From: Ctenosaura bakeri
Taxonomy: Eukaryota > Chordata > Lepidosauria > Squamata > Iguanidae
Direction of reading: 5' to 3'
DNA length: 64,000 bases
NCBI GenBank assembly: GCA_948474755.1
Contig: CAOLHI010002136.1
Location: 372,001-436,000 of the forward strand
The position numbers were made by a program, and so were the translations under genes. This document shows positions 1 to 10,676 of this stretch, one piece after another. Positions within the stretch are counted from its first letter, which is position 1. Each line of letters starts with the position of its first letter. The notes below the pieces were generated by a model. That model was not told the origin of the DNA. It did not search any database and worked only from the letters and a program-made list of their open reading frames with translations.

Positions 1-305
1 ATGGTCTTGAGTTCGAGTATCTCCTCATCTTTTCTTTCCAGTTCGGTTTCCATTTGCTTTATCTCCTCCAAAAGGGATAGGTCTTTTGCTGATGTATCCC
101 ATCTAGCAGCCCTTCTGCGTTGTCTCAACGACGTATGTGGCTTTTCTCCCCAGACCCAGGTTTGGCCGCTTGTGGGGGTTTCCATAGCCTCGGTCAGGCG
201 CAATTTTGTCTTGGTATCCAGGGGCACTTCAGTTTCTGTAGCTCCATCAGATTCTGCAGATCCTTGCTCTTCTTCAGTAATCGACTGGTCCATCAATTGG
301 TGCAT
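1..305 (-). CDS. Partial gag-like ORF of an LTR retrotransposon, runs off the window edge
   Basis: An open frame on the minus strand begins with ATG at 305-303 and stays open for about 101 codons to the window edge. It starts 25 bp inside the LTR at 331-635, so it should be the first ORF (gag) of that element. The N-terminal part is acidic, a tryptophan-containing stretch (motif TWVWGEKPH) follows near residue 57, then a basic RQRRRAARW segment and a Leu/Glu/Lys-rich stretch that looks like a coiled coil (LLEEIKQMETELERK). No protease or polymerase motif is reached before the edge. No stop interrupts the frame, so the copy may be young. Gag assignment is inferred from position and composition; I do not recognise the family by sequence. 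Confidence 0.6.
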   Translation of the reverse strand, partial: MHQLMDQSITEEEQGSAESDGATETEVPLDTKTKLRLTEAMETPTSGQTWVWGEKPHTSLRQRRRAARWDTSAKDLSLLEEIKQMETELERKDEEILELKT

Positions 306-316
306 TTTTTGAAAGG

Positions 317-329
317 ATTCTCGAGCTTT
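317..329 (-). other. Self-complementary primer-binding site of the LTR element
   Basis: One base inside the inner LTR border lies a 13-nt sequence that in element orientation reads AAAGCTCGAGAAT. It is the exact reverse complement of ATTCTCGAGCTTT inside the LTR at 431-419. No TGG-type tRNA primer site is seen next to the LTR. In Tf1 and sushi-type Ty3/Gypsy elements the 5' end of the mRNA folds back onto the PBS and primes reverse transcription. The arrangement here fits that mechanism and would place the transcript start near 431. Confidence 0.6.
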
Positions 330-330
330 C

Positions 331-635
331 TGTCAGGAACAGATTCACTCTTACACGGATCAACAAACTTAATAGAAGATTTATTGTAACATAGTAAGGG
401 ATGCTGTCTTCAGACGTTAAAGCTCGAGAATGGAACGTTTTCCCCCACCTTACACTTTAACAGACAGTTTCTCCTAAGATAGTTGTAAAAGAACGAACGT
501 CATCATGCCAAACGGTTCCTTTGAAATTCCAGCCAGAAGGAATGGTTGGCGCCTGGGAATAGCTAACAGCCTACTATCACTATTTCCTCAGTCTACTGCT
601 ATCCTAAAACAATAAAACATGGAGGACTCCCGACA
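331..635 (-). mobile_element. 5' LTR of a Ty3/Gypsy-like retrotransposon
   Basis: In element orientation the 305-bp block begins TGTCGGGA and ends TCCTGACA, the imperfect TG...CA inverted ends expected of an LTR. It has an AATAAA signal (385-380) and a TTAAAG TATA-like sequence (460-455) about 25-30 bp upstream of the inferred transcript start at 431. A gag-like ORF starts 25 bp further in. Only this LTR is inside the window, so identity between LTRs and target duplication cannot be read. Confidence 0.65.
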
Positions 636-809
636 GCCTCCCTACCCAATCCTGGTCCACTGCCTTTGCCCGTAGCAAGGAAAGAGAACAGCAGCAGAAG
701 GAATGGCTCGGGTGAGGGGGTCTTTCTTAGCCCAAGAAGGCGACACATCTGCACACTTCATGCAACACACTAATGTGTCACGACACACCATTTGGAAAGC
801 CCTGCCTTA
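636..809. other. Unassigned intronic sequence
   Basis: Intron-like sequence between the LTR and a SINE fragment. No coding signal or repeat family is recognised. Confidence 0.4.
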
Positions 810-894
810 GGGGTTTCCATGGCCAAGTGGGGATTTGAACCCTGGTCTCCCAAAGTCTGAGTCTAACACTCAAACCACTATACTATGCTGGCTT
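810..894 (-). mobile_element. Sauria-type tRNA-derived SINE, 5' half
   Basis: The minus strand carries the tRNA-like head of the SINE family seen complete at 33052-33243: a block equivalent to ACCACTA, a B-box region around TTTGAACCCTGG, and the GGCCAAGTGGGG segment. The BovB-like tail is missing, so this is a truncated old copy. Confidence 0.7.
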
Positions 895-1021
895 TTGGAA
901 ACCAATGCTGCATATGATAGGTTAGAATACACTGCCTTGTAGAATTAGTCACTCTCTTGACTTTTCCACATTTGGAATTGAAATGGATTTAACTGGTGTG
1001 CCATTTCATGTATACATAGAA

Positions 1022-2990
1022 TCATACAATCATGGATGTTGTGGCAGAAGGTCAACTCCAACAGCCCGGCATGCAGTTATGTACATGTAAAGTACTTCTG
1101 AGAGAGGACCATCCAGCTTCTCTTTCAAATGTCCCCAAAAGCAGAGTTCAGGCTACGCCTCAGCTATCACGCCAGGCATTTTATTTCATTGTTGAACAAA
1201 TCTTACCATCAGAAAGTTCTTTCTAATGTATAGATAGACTCTCTTTTCTTGTAATTTGAATCTGTTGATTCATATTGTAGGCTCTGGAGATGCAGAAAAC
1301 AAGTTTGCTGTATCTTCTACATGAAATCATTTCAAATATTTAAAGGTGACTATTATATCACCTCTCAAGACTCATATTCTTCAAGGTAAACATACCCAGC
1401 TCCTTAAACCATCCCACATAAAACTTGTTTCTGACCTTTGACCATTTTGGTTGCCCTCCTCTGGAATTTTTCCAGGTTGTTGATATCCTTCTTGAGCTGT
1501 GGTGTCCAGTTCTAGATAGTATATTCCAGATAAGGTCTGATTAAAGCAGAATAGAATGGGATTATTACATCTCTCAATCTGGACACTTTGGACATTTCCA
1601 CAGGATGGCATCCTCCTGGCATGGGGACACAACAGGATGCAAGAGGAGCAGGACTGCGACAACGCTTTCACACGAAGTTGTCATGGTCCCACCCTTCATG
1701 TGTCCCCAGCTGACATGATTGCAGGGTATTTCATTGACAGAAAAACTCCATTAATGGCCCCCAATCACGCAAGGCTTCCATTGCCTCTGGCCATGCAGAA
1801 GGGCTGGATGTGTGATCATGTCACTCGGATTGCGACAGGATGACATGGGAGAGTGTCATTGTGTAGAAATGGCCTTTATTTCTCTTGATGCAAACTAGAA
1901 TTGCATTGGCTTTTTTGGCTGCTACATCACATCATTGACTAATATTTAGTGCGTGATCTACTAAGATGCCTAAATCCCTTTACATGTACTGTGTCACGCC
2001 AGGTGTCATCCATCATAGAAGTGTGTATTTTGTTTTTCCTACTTGAACTTTACATTTAAAGTTGAAATTCATTTTGTTAAGCTTTGATCCAGCTCTTTAG
2101 TATGTTAAGGTTATTTTGAATTCTGATCCTTTCCTCATCCAAGTCATTTCTAAAAATGTTGAACAATACCAGACCCAAGACAAACTGCTGAGGCACTCTA
2201 GTCATTTCTTTCCAGGCTGAAGACAAACCATTGATAAATATGGATTGGTTCAGTTGGTCAAGTTAAAAATCTGTCCAAAAGTAGCACACGCTTTCAACAG
2301 CTTATGTGCCAGATTATCATGGGAGACCTTTTGTCAAAATCTTTACTGAAATCAGTATATCCTACATTGCCAGAATTCCACTAATCTACCAAGTTTATGA
2401 CTCTGTCAAAAAAAAGAGAAAATTAGTCTGGCATGAGGTGGTTCTTGGTAATCCAAGCATTATTTCCTCACAGACTGGCTGTTAGTTGTTCTCAAACCTT
2501 TCCTAGTATTGACATCAAGCTGACTGGCTGGTAGCTGCTCTGATTGTGTTCTCGCCCTTTTTAGGTGGAGACAACATTCACTTTCTTCCAATCTGCTGGA
2601 ATCTTTCCTGTTTTCCAAAAATTGTCAAAGATGGTCAGAAGTAGCTTTGCGATTACATCTGCAAGTTCTTCTAATGATCTTGGGTGCACTTTATCTGGCC
2701 TTGGAAACTTAAATTGATTTAAAGTAGTCTTTTATTTCCTATTTACCTAATCTGGGCTTCAGTCTCTTTAACAGCATCATTTGTTCTGTTTCCATCAGTA
2801 CTTTTTCCTTTTGGGAGACTTCTCTGGGAAGAGTTGTGATTGTACCATATTCTTTCTGTTTTGTAGTAATGGATTTAATGGTGTTTTTGGTGATGTTTGT
2901 AGTTTGGATTTTTTTTTCTTTTTTTATAACTCAAACCTGATTGGGGCTGTTTGGATTGCTTCCTGGTCTCCATGATGCTGCATGTTTAGA
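1022..2990 (-). mobile_element. CR1-type LINE with decayed reverse transcriptase, split by a MITE
   Basis: On the minus strand the element ends at about 1022 with the CR1-style 3' repeat related to ATTCTATGAT. Upstream come the conserved 3' coding region (1381-1589, with motifs such as KELGMFTLK) and, at 2330-2700, reverse transcriptase sequence with GPDKVHPR, IPADWKKVNVV and YTDFSKDFDK, matching LINE motifs of the form GPDGI and YLDFSKAFDK. Several stops and frameshifts break the frame. A Harbinger-like MITE sits at 1590-1874. The 5' border near 2990 is approximate. Confidence 0.85.
1590..1874. mobile_element. Harbinger-like MITE (TTT duplication) inserted in CR1
   Basis: The left end GGACATTTCCACAG and the reverse-complemented right end GGCCATTTCTACAC are terminal inverted repeats of the family also found at 16762, 26059, 34835 and 56561. 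TTT flanks both sides (1587-1589 and 1875-1877). The 285-bp interior is moderately GC-rich. CR1 sequence continues on both sides, which proves insertion into the LINE. No transposase is encoded. Confidence 0.8.
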
Positions 2991-4027
2991 TTGTATCTTT
3001 AACAAACTCTAGGGCCTTCTAAAAGCAACTCACATGTCTGTGGATTGCTCACAGGTAGACTCCATTCAACTGCTTACATGTCTTCTGAAGACAATGGGTT
3101 ACATCAGAACTTATTTAACTGTGTGAAAGCAAAGGGGATGAATATGTAGCCAGCCAGTACCAGTTTGTTTCTGATTACCAAACTTTCCTGCCCCAATAAA
3201 AATATGTTCTACATTCGTGATGTTGAACAGCTTGTATACATGAAGAGGTGACAATTACAGTTAAATCCATTTTAGTTCCAGGTTGTAACACAACAAAATA
3301 TGGAAAAGTCAAGTGGAGGAAGTGGGTAATACTTCGACATTATAATAAGTAATCACACAATAAGTTTGTTATAAAAATATTATGGAAATGAGTGCAATGA
3401 CCAACAGAGCATTCAGGTTTTGTGATCCCCATCTTTCATTGTTTACAAATGAAAGCAAACATCATTCTTATAAAAGAATGTGTATCCTTTCGATGTTTGG
3501 TAGCAAAGCGTATTATTGTGCATCAGTGGAAAAATATGCATAATCTGTCATTAGATCTTTGAAAAGAAAAATTGTGGTCACTTGCCCTTATGGGAAAACT
3601 CACAAATCAGATTAAACATAAAAAACAAACATTTTTTAAAACCATATGGTTCCCATCTATTAATGTTATCAATTAAAAAAAAGGTACAATGGTCACTCTA
3701 CAATCTCATACTGATCTCTAGAATGACATCATAAACTTATCAGTTTCGTATAATCTACTGTAAATGTTTACCTTTATATTTTGACTGATTGTAAGGTATT
3801 TGCTGTCTGATCACTAGTTTTGGTTTTGTTTTCTTAATATTTGTACTGAATGGTAACGTACTGATTGTGTTGTATTTTTACAATAAAAGATTAAACAGTC
3901 AGACAATGTCAGACAAGCCTAAAGTCTGCCCACTCTTATGTACAGTGGCAAAACAAAACCAAAAAATTTAGCAGCAGGGTTTGTATCTACACTTGGCCCT
4001 GAAAAAAGCCTGTGGATGCCCACCAAA
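2991..4027. other. AT-rich intron, no recognised feature
   Basis: AT-rich sequence with poly-A/T runs. No splice-bounded exon, coding signal or clear repeat was seen. Confidence 0.5.
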
Positions 4028-4141
4028 GCCTCAGAGGAATCAAAGGCAAACCCCTCTCTGAACAAATCTTGCCAAGAAAACCCTGTGATGGGGTTACCTT
4101 AAGGTCACCATAAGGGGAAAACAACTTGAAGGCAAACAACA
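4028..4141 (+). mobile_element. Sauria-type SINE, 3' part
   Basis: The fragment contains the family's core (AGGCAAACCCCTCTCTGAA, CTTGCCAAGAAAACCC) and the BovB-like tail (AAGGTCACCATAAG, ACAACTTGAAGGCA). The tRNA-like head is absent or too decayed to see. Confidence 0.75.
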
Positions 4142-5459
4142 GTATCAGTTAAAATTAGGGTATTCTGAGAGATGGTTTCTTTCCAGGGCATAGCTCTGAA
4201 AATCATAATCAGTTGTGCCATACTGGGACAGTTAAAGGGAAGCAGTCTGAAGTGAACTCGATTGCCCTCTCTGGCAGCCTTCGAGAATGCATTGCTGACT
4301 TATTCACTATATAATATTACAAAGAGCACATTGCTTTTGGCTTCTGTTTTGGTTCTGGCTCCAGCTGAAGAATAAGCATTCCCCCTTTGTCTTGTTTATG
4401 TATTACTAAAGAAAGATATTCAATTTCAGGTAGTGTATTATTTACCCCAGAAAAAAAAAAGAATGTAACTACAGTACATGAAATACTTCACAAAGTCTCA
4501 CGTGTCGTTTTCATTGCTTAATCTTCAAGCAGGAAATCATCAGAATTCCTTTTGTTTTGCTCTGTTAACTGTACAAGTACCCTTAGTAAGGTTAGGAAAT
4601 GGTCTTTAATAGACAGTGTGCATTATTCTCACGTAAGTATCAAGATATTTTATTATAATTCTAAAGGAGCGAGTGAGGTTACACTGATTTAGAATGATGG
4701 TTTATTTCTTCTCTGTATGTCACACTGGAAAGGTTATGAGGATAGGGATTTAACTGCAGCTAAGAACTCTGATGTCAGAGGATTATTTTCCAGAACAAGG
4801 TTAGATATATCCCATTTTTAATCTTTTCTTGTATGTATGCTGCAGATTGATTGAATTTGAGAGGCTTTATTAAGCTTGAGGATGAACTATTTGGGCTCTA
4901 CACCTTAAAGGTCTTGTTTCATTAGAAAAACCAGCTTTTTCTTTTTTCTTTTCATTCCTTCTGGTCCTCTCCTGGATTAATGGGCTCAGCCAAGAAGAGC
5001 AAATGGAAATAAATGTATCTGAAAGTGCACAGTAGACTGAGGAAGACCACCACCATTCCATCCAACCCAAGATGTCTGCTCTCACCAGCAGCAACTTCTC
5101 CAGGGTCTCCAGGGGAGCTCTTACTTGCCCCTTCAGTCTCAGACACCAGGAAGTAGCAACCTCTTCATATCAATAAAACTGAAAAAGTTGCTACTGGAGC
5201 CAGATGGGAGAAAGTGAGGCAGCTAGCAGCATGTGCTATTTTGTGTAACTGGATAAGCTCATAGTAGAATATTTATACAAAATAAAGGTGTTCTGTATGT
5301 TATAGGAATTGAATGAGAATATTTTTTAAAAAAATACAATTTAAAAATTGTATTCTTGCACAAGAACATGGAAAGCAATTAAGCAAGAGATGTAGGAAAT
5401 GTTTTCTGGCTACCCAACTAGAAGCAGGCCTGATATGCTGGTTTTATCAAAACCCTGCA
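4142..5459. other. Intron, no recognised feature
   Basis: Short open frames here lack any family signature or splice context. Nothing supportable was seen. Confidence 0.45.
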
Positions 5460-5963
5460 CCATCAGGGCACCCCAATTCAAGAAGGATATTGACAAGCTG
5501 GAGCAAGTCCAGAGGAGGGCGACCAAAATGGTGAGAGGCCTGGAAGCCATGCCCTATGAGGATAGACTTAGAGAGCTGGGTATGTTTAGTCTGCAGAAGA
5601 GGAGGTTAAGAGGGGACATGATAGCCATGTTTAAATATTTGAAGGGATGCCACATAGAGGAGGGAGAAGGCTTGTTTTCTGCTGCTCCAGAGACCAGGAC
5701 AAGGAGCAACGGATTCAAGCTGCAGGAAAGGAGATTCCACCTGAACCTCAGGAAGAACTTCTTGACAGTCAGGGCTGTCCGGCAGTGGAATCTGTTGCCT
5801 CGGAGTGTAGTGGAGTCTCCTTCCTTGGAGGTTTTTAAGCAGAGGCTTGATGGCCATCTGTCGGGATTGATTTGAGGGTGTTCCTGCATGGCAGGGGGTT
5901 GGACTGGATGGCCTGTGTGGTCTCTTCCAACTCTGAATTTCTATGATTCTATGATTCTATGAT
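5460..5963 (+). pseudogene. CR1 LINE 3' end: C-terminus of ORF2 and 3' tail
   Basis: The stretch from about 5465 to 5875 reads in one frame as the C-terminal region of CR1 ORF2, with [56 protein letters not shown] and [17 protein letters not shown], and it ends at a natural stop (TGA at 5873-5875). The sequence after it matches the CR1 3' UTR style (GGCAGGGGGTTGGACTGGAT) and ends in tandem ATTCTATG units (5938-5963). It is 5' truncated, as most CR1 copies are. The uninterrupted frame points to a fairly young insertion compared with the other CR1 copies here. Confidence 0.9.
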
Positions 5964-6808
5964 CATGCAAGGGATTTGATAAAGCCTTACAAAATCAGCA
6001 TTGTTTATGCTGATGAGCGTGTAGCATAGGATTGATGTCTGCCATGAAATCAAAACAGCCTGATGTTACAGAAGTCTGGAATAAAAGTCAGAATATTTCT
6101 GACTGAGCTTTTGCAAAACAAACAAAAAAAGTCAAAACCAACAAACTAATATAAACATTACTAGTAATGTAAAATTTTAGCCATTGGTTTCATTGCTTTG
6201 AAATAATTTATAGTTGCTGACATACTCCATATGAAAATATTTCCCATTTAAAGCTGTTTAAGAAGTGGACCCAGGAGAGTGTCTGAACCATGGTCAGATC
6301 AGGGCCTTTTGCTCCAGGTTGCTACTTATTGGGATATATGTGAATATTCATAAGCTTGGGAGAGAACTTAATTTCTGAGTTTTATTTCCTAATGCTCCCA
6401 AATTTTGCTTTATTTCAGCCACTTGCAGAATAAGATTTAAGAGTATAATTCAGTTGGTTTTAACTTTACTTCAGATATGCCAATAAGAAAGCAGAAATCA
6501 CAACAAAAAATTATTTGAACAATTTATATTGGGTGATTTAAAAAATAACATAGAAGACATGTTAGAGAACAATCAACTGCAGTGGAATTGACTTCTGAAT
6601 AAACAGGAACAGAATTCTGCTGTTAAAATAGTGAAATGCCAAGAGAGAGCTAATTACAAAGAACCACTGACAGCCACAGCCCATCTTTTCTCCTTCCCTC
6701 CGCTTTCCTCTTCAGACCTGCATGCCACCTAAAAACTGACTCAGTCTTGAGAGTGTACAGAAGAGGTGGAGAGAAGAGAATGAAAGTAGTCTACCTGAAC
6801 TCTTATTT
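5964..6808. other. Intron, no recognised feature
   Basis: AT-rich sequence without coding signal or repeat that I can name. Confidence 0.45.
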
Positions 6809-7170
6809 AAAAAAAGAAAAAAGGAACCATCCCATTTTCTGAGTAGAGTGGCAAAGGATGAGAAATCACTCTGTCCCAGGAGAACCTTAAAAAAAGCAGC
6901 AACTCCTCTACTCTATTAATTGTGGTGTCACTTCTGGACTTTTTTGAATTCCTGGGTGGGAAAATGGTGCTTCCCCTCAAAGGAACACTGAGAGAGTAGA
7001 AGGGCTCAATACTTCTATTACGTTCTCCTGGGATGGACTAAGTTCTCACCTTTTGCCACTCTATTTAGAGAGGGGGATGGTTCCTTTTTTGATAAGATTT
7101 ACTACTATACCTTAACTTTTATCAAAAAAGGAATCATCCCCATCTCTTGAGTAGAGTAGCAAAAGGCCCT
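6809..7170. repeat. Complex inverted and direct repeat cluster
   Basis: A block of about 75 bp (6809-6885) recurs inverted at 7022-7096 and again in direct orientation at about 7117-7168. Shared landmarks are GGAACCATCCC, GAGTAGAGTGGCAAA and GTCCCAGGAGAAC. The inner pair 7082-7096 and 7118-7133 forms a near-perfect short hairpin. A second shared piece follows the direct copies (GAATTCCTGGGTGGGAAAATGG near 6947 and GAATGCCTAGGTGGAAAAATGG near 7173). It could be a foldback transposon or a template-switch rearrangement; no family is recognised. Confidence 0.7.
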
Positions 7171-7254
7171 TTTGAATGCCTAGGTGGAAAAATGGCAGCA
7201 GCGGCAGCCAGGGGCAGCTGTCCCCTGAGGCGGTGCTGCTACTTTCTCCTCTCT

Positions 7255-7362
7255 GTGGAATGACCCCTGACTTACACATGGTTCATAACAAGATGCATAA
7301 TTTTGGCCCCAAAACCTGTCCTTGACTTGTACATGAGGTTGACTTATACTTGAGGATATATG
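7255..7362. mobile_element. Degenerate interspersed repeat, possible DNA transposon end
   Basis: The motifs TGACTTACACATGG and TTGACTTATACTTGAGGATATA resemble a widespread amniote repeat with recurring 'cgacttatacat' words. The assignment is from memory only, and neither borders nor duplications are visible. Confidence 0.3.
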
Positions 7363-7399
7363 ATGTTCTTTACATCCCTTGTTCAAATCTCTGTGCAGC

Positions 7400-7490
7400 C
7401 GTGTAGTTCTCTGGGTGATCTTGGGCCAGTAACTGTTTCCCAGCCTATTTCACAGGACTGTTGTGAAAATAAAATGGGGGGGGTGTTCCT
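7400..7490 (+). mobile_element. MIR-like/CORE-SINE fragment
   Basis: The words CTGGGTGATCTTGGGCCAGT, TTTCACAGGACTGTTGTGAAA and TAAAATGGGG occur in the order typical of MIR-like SINE cores. It is a short, old fragment. Confidence 0.45.
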
Positions 7491-7564
7491 TACACACCTC
7501 TGGAATTCTTTGGCATTAAGGCAGCCTCAGTGTAAGCAAAATGTGCAGGTAATATTATTGGTAT

Positions 7565-7725
7565 ATAATGCTTTATTATTTGGTGCTATTTGCTGCCAAG
7601 TGGAATTTACTTGTGGCAACCCTTATGAATGTGACCATCAAGAGCCCCAGACATCAACTGCCCTGTTCAGGACTTGCACACTCAGTGCTGTGGCTTCCTT
7701 GATTGTTGGGGAAAGCAAAAAATTG
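7565..7725 (-). mobile_element. BovB LINE 3' end fragment
   Basis: The minus strand matches the same 3' segment as the BovB copy at 8722 (compare GCCCTGTTCAGGACTTGCA with GCCCTGCTCAGGTCTTCTTGC, then GTGGCTTCCTTGATT). It is a second, shorter copy 1 kb away. Confidence 0.6.
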
Positions 7726-7726
7726 A

Positions 7727-8721
7727 TTTGCAAGTTGACCTTGCAAAACTTTAGATCTCAACTTAATTGTGCACATTCTGCATTCTAAACCAGAGAATGT
7801 ATTTCTGTATCAGTGAATGGGAGGAGATGATATGCATAGAAAGTGTATAGAAAAAAGCAAAAAAGAAAATAGGTGCTCCAAATTAAGAGAATGAAGATGT
7901 AAAATTAAACTAAATTGCAATTTAAATATACTGTAGAAATACCAATGGTGATCATTATAATGAGACAACAGATGTGGCCTCCAGGAGCTTATCTCATGAT
8001 GGAACTCATTTCAAGAGTGCCTCTTCATGGCAATGCCATTTATCTTGCTTCTTAGCATTAAAAAGGGGGAATGAGCTTGTAATAGACATTGTAGCTGGGA
8101 TTCATTTGCCTGAGATTAAGCTCAAGAAAGGAAAGACTTTTGTCCAAGAGAAAAGAAATCTTGTAGTTCATTAAGGAGCAGCAGATTTGTCTTCTTGAAG
8201 ACCCTGCTTGAAACAGGTACTACATAGCTGGGAGGGGGGTGGGCTGTATCTCTAAGAGCTTTCTTCCCATTTTCTCCTCTGTTTTTTAAATGGCTGCCCT
8301 GTGGTGGGCATGTCATGAGTACAGCGTTCTTTTCTTATTGCTGGGCTCCGCCTCCCTCTCCCTTCAGTTTGGCTTTTCCTCACCCCTTCCACACTGACTG
8401 ATTACAGAATGGCTTATTAGTTTAGGTCTAAGCTGGAGGAGGGGGAGGAGAGTGAGGATGGGAACTCTCTGAATCAATTAATTTAGAGATATTCAGACCC
8501 AAGACTGTTACATTCTTGAGAAAAAATAGTTACAAACAAGAAAAATGCAGACTTTTAAAAGTTGCCCAGAATTCTGGGGACTTTGATTTTTCGCTTCTGA
8601 TTTTGCTTTTCTTAACAGGATTCTTTTACAACTCTGCTTTCTTGTAAAATGAATTTGAGCATAGGATAGCTAGAGGCAGACCAATTCTGACTCCCTGGAA
8701 TACTTTGTTATAAGGTCTTGT
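7727..8721. other. Intron, no recognised feature
   Basis: No coding signal or named repeat. It includes a purine-rich stretch around 8434-8462. Confidence 0.4.
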
Positions 8722-9230
8722 TCTTGCTGTTAACGACCACTGTTGACTTCAACTTACAGTGACCCTCTAGAATAGAGACCTCCCAGTCACTCACACACAC
8801 ACTCCTCAACCGCCCTGCTCAGGTCTTCTTGCAGATTCAGGGATGTGGCTTCTTTGCAGTGAGGTCTTCCTCTTTTCCTGCTGTCTTTTACCTTGCCAAG
8901 CATTGTCTTTTCTAGGGAGTCATGTCTTCTCACGATATCACCTAAGTAGAACAGCCTCAGTTTAGTCATCTTGGCTTCTAGGGAGAGCTCAGGCTTGATT
9001 TGCTCTAGGGCCCATTCATTCATCTTTTTAGCAGTCGAGGGTATCTATAGAACTCTTCTCCAGGACCACATTTCAAATGAGTTGATTTTCCTCCTATCAG
9101 CTTTCTTCACTATCCAGGTTTCACAACTGTGCTTAAAAATGGGAAACACAATGGCTTGGACAACCCTAACTTTAGTATTCAATTATATATCTTTATACTT
9201 AGAATCTTGTTTAGTTCCTTCATGACTGTA

Positions 9231-9601
9231 CAGTCAGCCCTCCACATTTGTGGGTTTCACTTTTGTGGATTTGATTATTCACGGATTATTTCCTGTCACC
9301 TCTGCTGCCTCCCTTTGCCATTTTTAATAGGGACTACAAGCCTTGTGAAACTGAGGAACTGCGAACGAGACTTGTAAGTCCCTATCAAAAATGGTGTGGG
9401 GCAGCAGTGGAGGTGGCACGAGCCCCACCAGCTCCCTTCTTCTGCCTTGGGAAGGAACCCTAATGCCTCAAAGGAATCCATGGTGGGCTGAATATGGTGA
9501 TCACCCTTTTTGTGTGTGTTAAATACGGTTTGGGAGGGCCTAGAGTCCATTTTCACGGAGATCCTGTGCTCCTAACCCTAGAGAATGTGGAGGGATGACT
9601 A
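9231..9601. mobile_element. Tigger/pogo-like MITE with TA duplication
   Basis: The left end CAGTCAGCCCTCCACATTTG and the reverse-complemented right end TAGTCATCCCTCCACATTCT are terminal inverted repeats. A TA dinucleotide flanks both sides (9229-9230 and 9602-9603). The 371-bp element sits inside BovB sequence. It shares ends with 20483-20952. No transposase ORF. Confidence 0.8.
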
Positions 9602-10117
9602 TACATCCAAGTCATATTTTTCTTCTGATTTCTTGACTGTACTCTCCATGCTCATTAATGGCCAAGCCAAGGTATGGAAAATCTTTCACTCTTTCAATGT
9701 CTTCATTGTATATATTGATAGTATATAAATCATTATTTTTGTATTTTCTGCCTTGACTTTCTTCAGTAATCATTCTAAGTCTTTGCTATTTTCTGCTGGT
9801 AGCATGGTGTCATCTTCATGTCTTAAATGGCTGATGTTCCTTTCTCCAATTTTCATGCCTCCTTCTTTTGAGTCTAATCTTGCTTTATGTGTAATATGTT
9901 AAGCATAAAAGTTAACTGATAGGGTGATAAAATGCAGCCTTATCTGACTCCCTTGTAAATTGGAAACCATTTCATTTCTCCACATTCTGTCTTAACAGTA
10001 GTCTCTTGCCCTGTATACAGATTGCACATCAAGACTATCAAATGTTATGGCACGCCAATTTCTTTAAGAGCAATCCATAGTTTTCATGATCTACACAATC
10101 AAAGACTTTGTAATGAT

Positions 10118-10621
10118 CTATAAAGTGCAGGCTGATTTTCTTCTGAAGTTCTTTGGTACACTACATTGTCCAATGTATGTTTGCAATATGATCTCTAGTG
10201 TCTCTGCGTTCCTTGCTTGGATATGTGGCATTTCTTGCTCCATATATGGTAAAAGTCTTGGTTGTAGAAGTTTGAGCATGACTTTGCTTGCATGGAAAAT
10301 TAATGCAATGGTCCTGTGGTTACTGCAATCCTTCGTGTCCCCTTTTGGGGGGGTTGGAATGTATATTGTGCATTTCCAGTCTGTGGACCATTCTTTTGTT
10401 TTCCACATTAGTTGACAGATTTTAGTTAGAACTAAAGTAGATTCTGTCTCTGTAGACTGAAACAGCTCTATTGGTATGCCATCTGTTCCTGGTAATTTCT
10501 TTCTCTCAAGTGCTCTGAGTGCAGCTTTCACTTCACTTTCTAAAATTGGTGGTTCATCTTCATATGATACTTCCTTGAATGAATCTGTCAACCTTTCATC
10601 TCTTTTATATAGTTCTTCCAC
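10118..10621 (-). pseudogene. BovB reverse transcriptase fragment
   Basis: A continuous 167-codon frame covers the N-terminal half of the BovB RT domain. It has MEELYKRDERL, a conserved PGTDGIPIELFQ block and NHRTIALIFHASKVMLK. Similarity fades after about residue 130 as frameshifts move the sequence out of frame; the FADD-type catalytic motif is not in this frame. It is a dead remnant, although the open frame is unusually long for one. Confidence 0.85.
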
Positions 10622-10676
10622 ATATTGTTTTCATCATCTTTTTATTTCTGTTTGGTCATATAATGTGTTCACCTGC

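Noticed and set aside
5399..5875. 158-codon open frame as a host gene
   Set aside because: It is the C-terminus of CR1 ORF2, followed by a CR1 3' tail.
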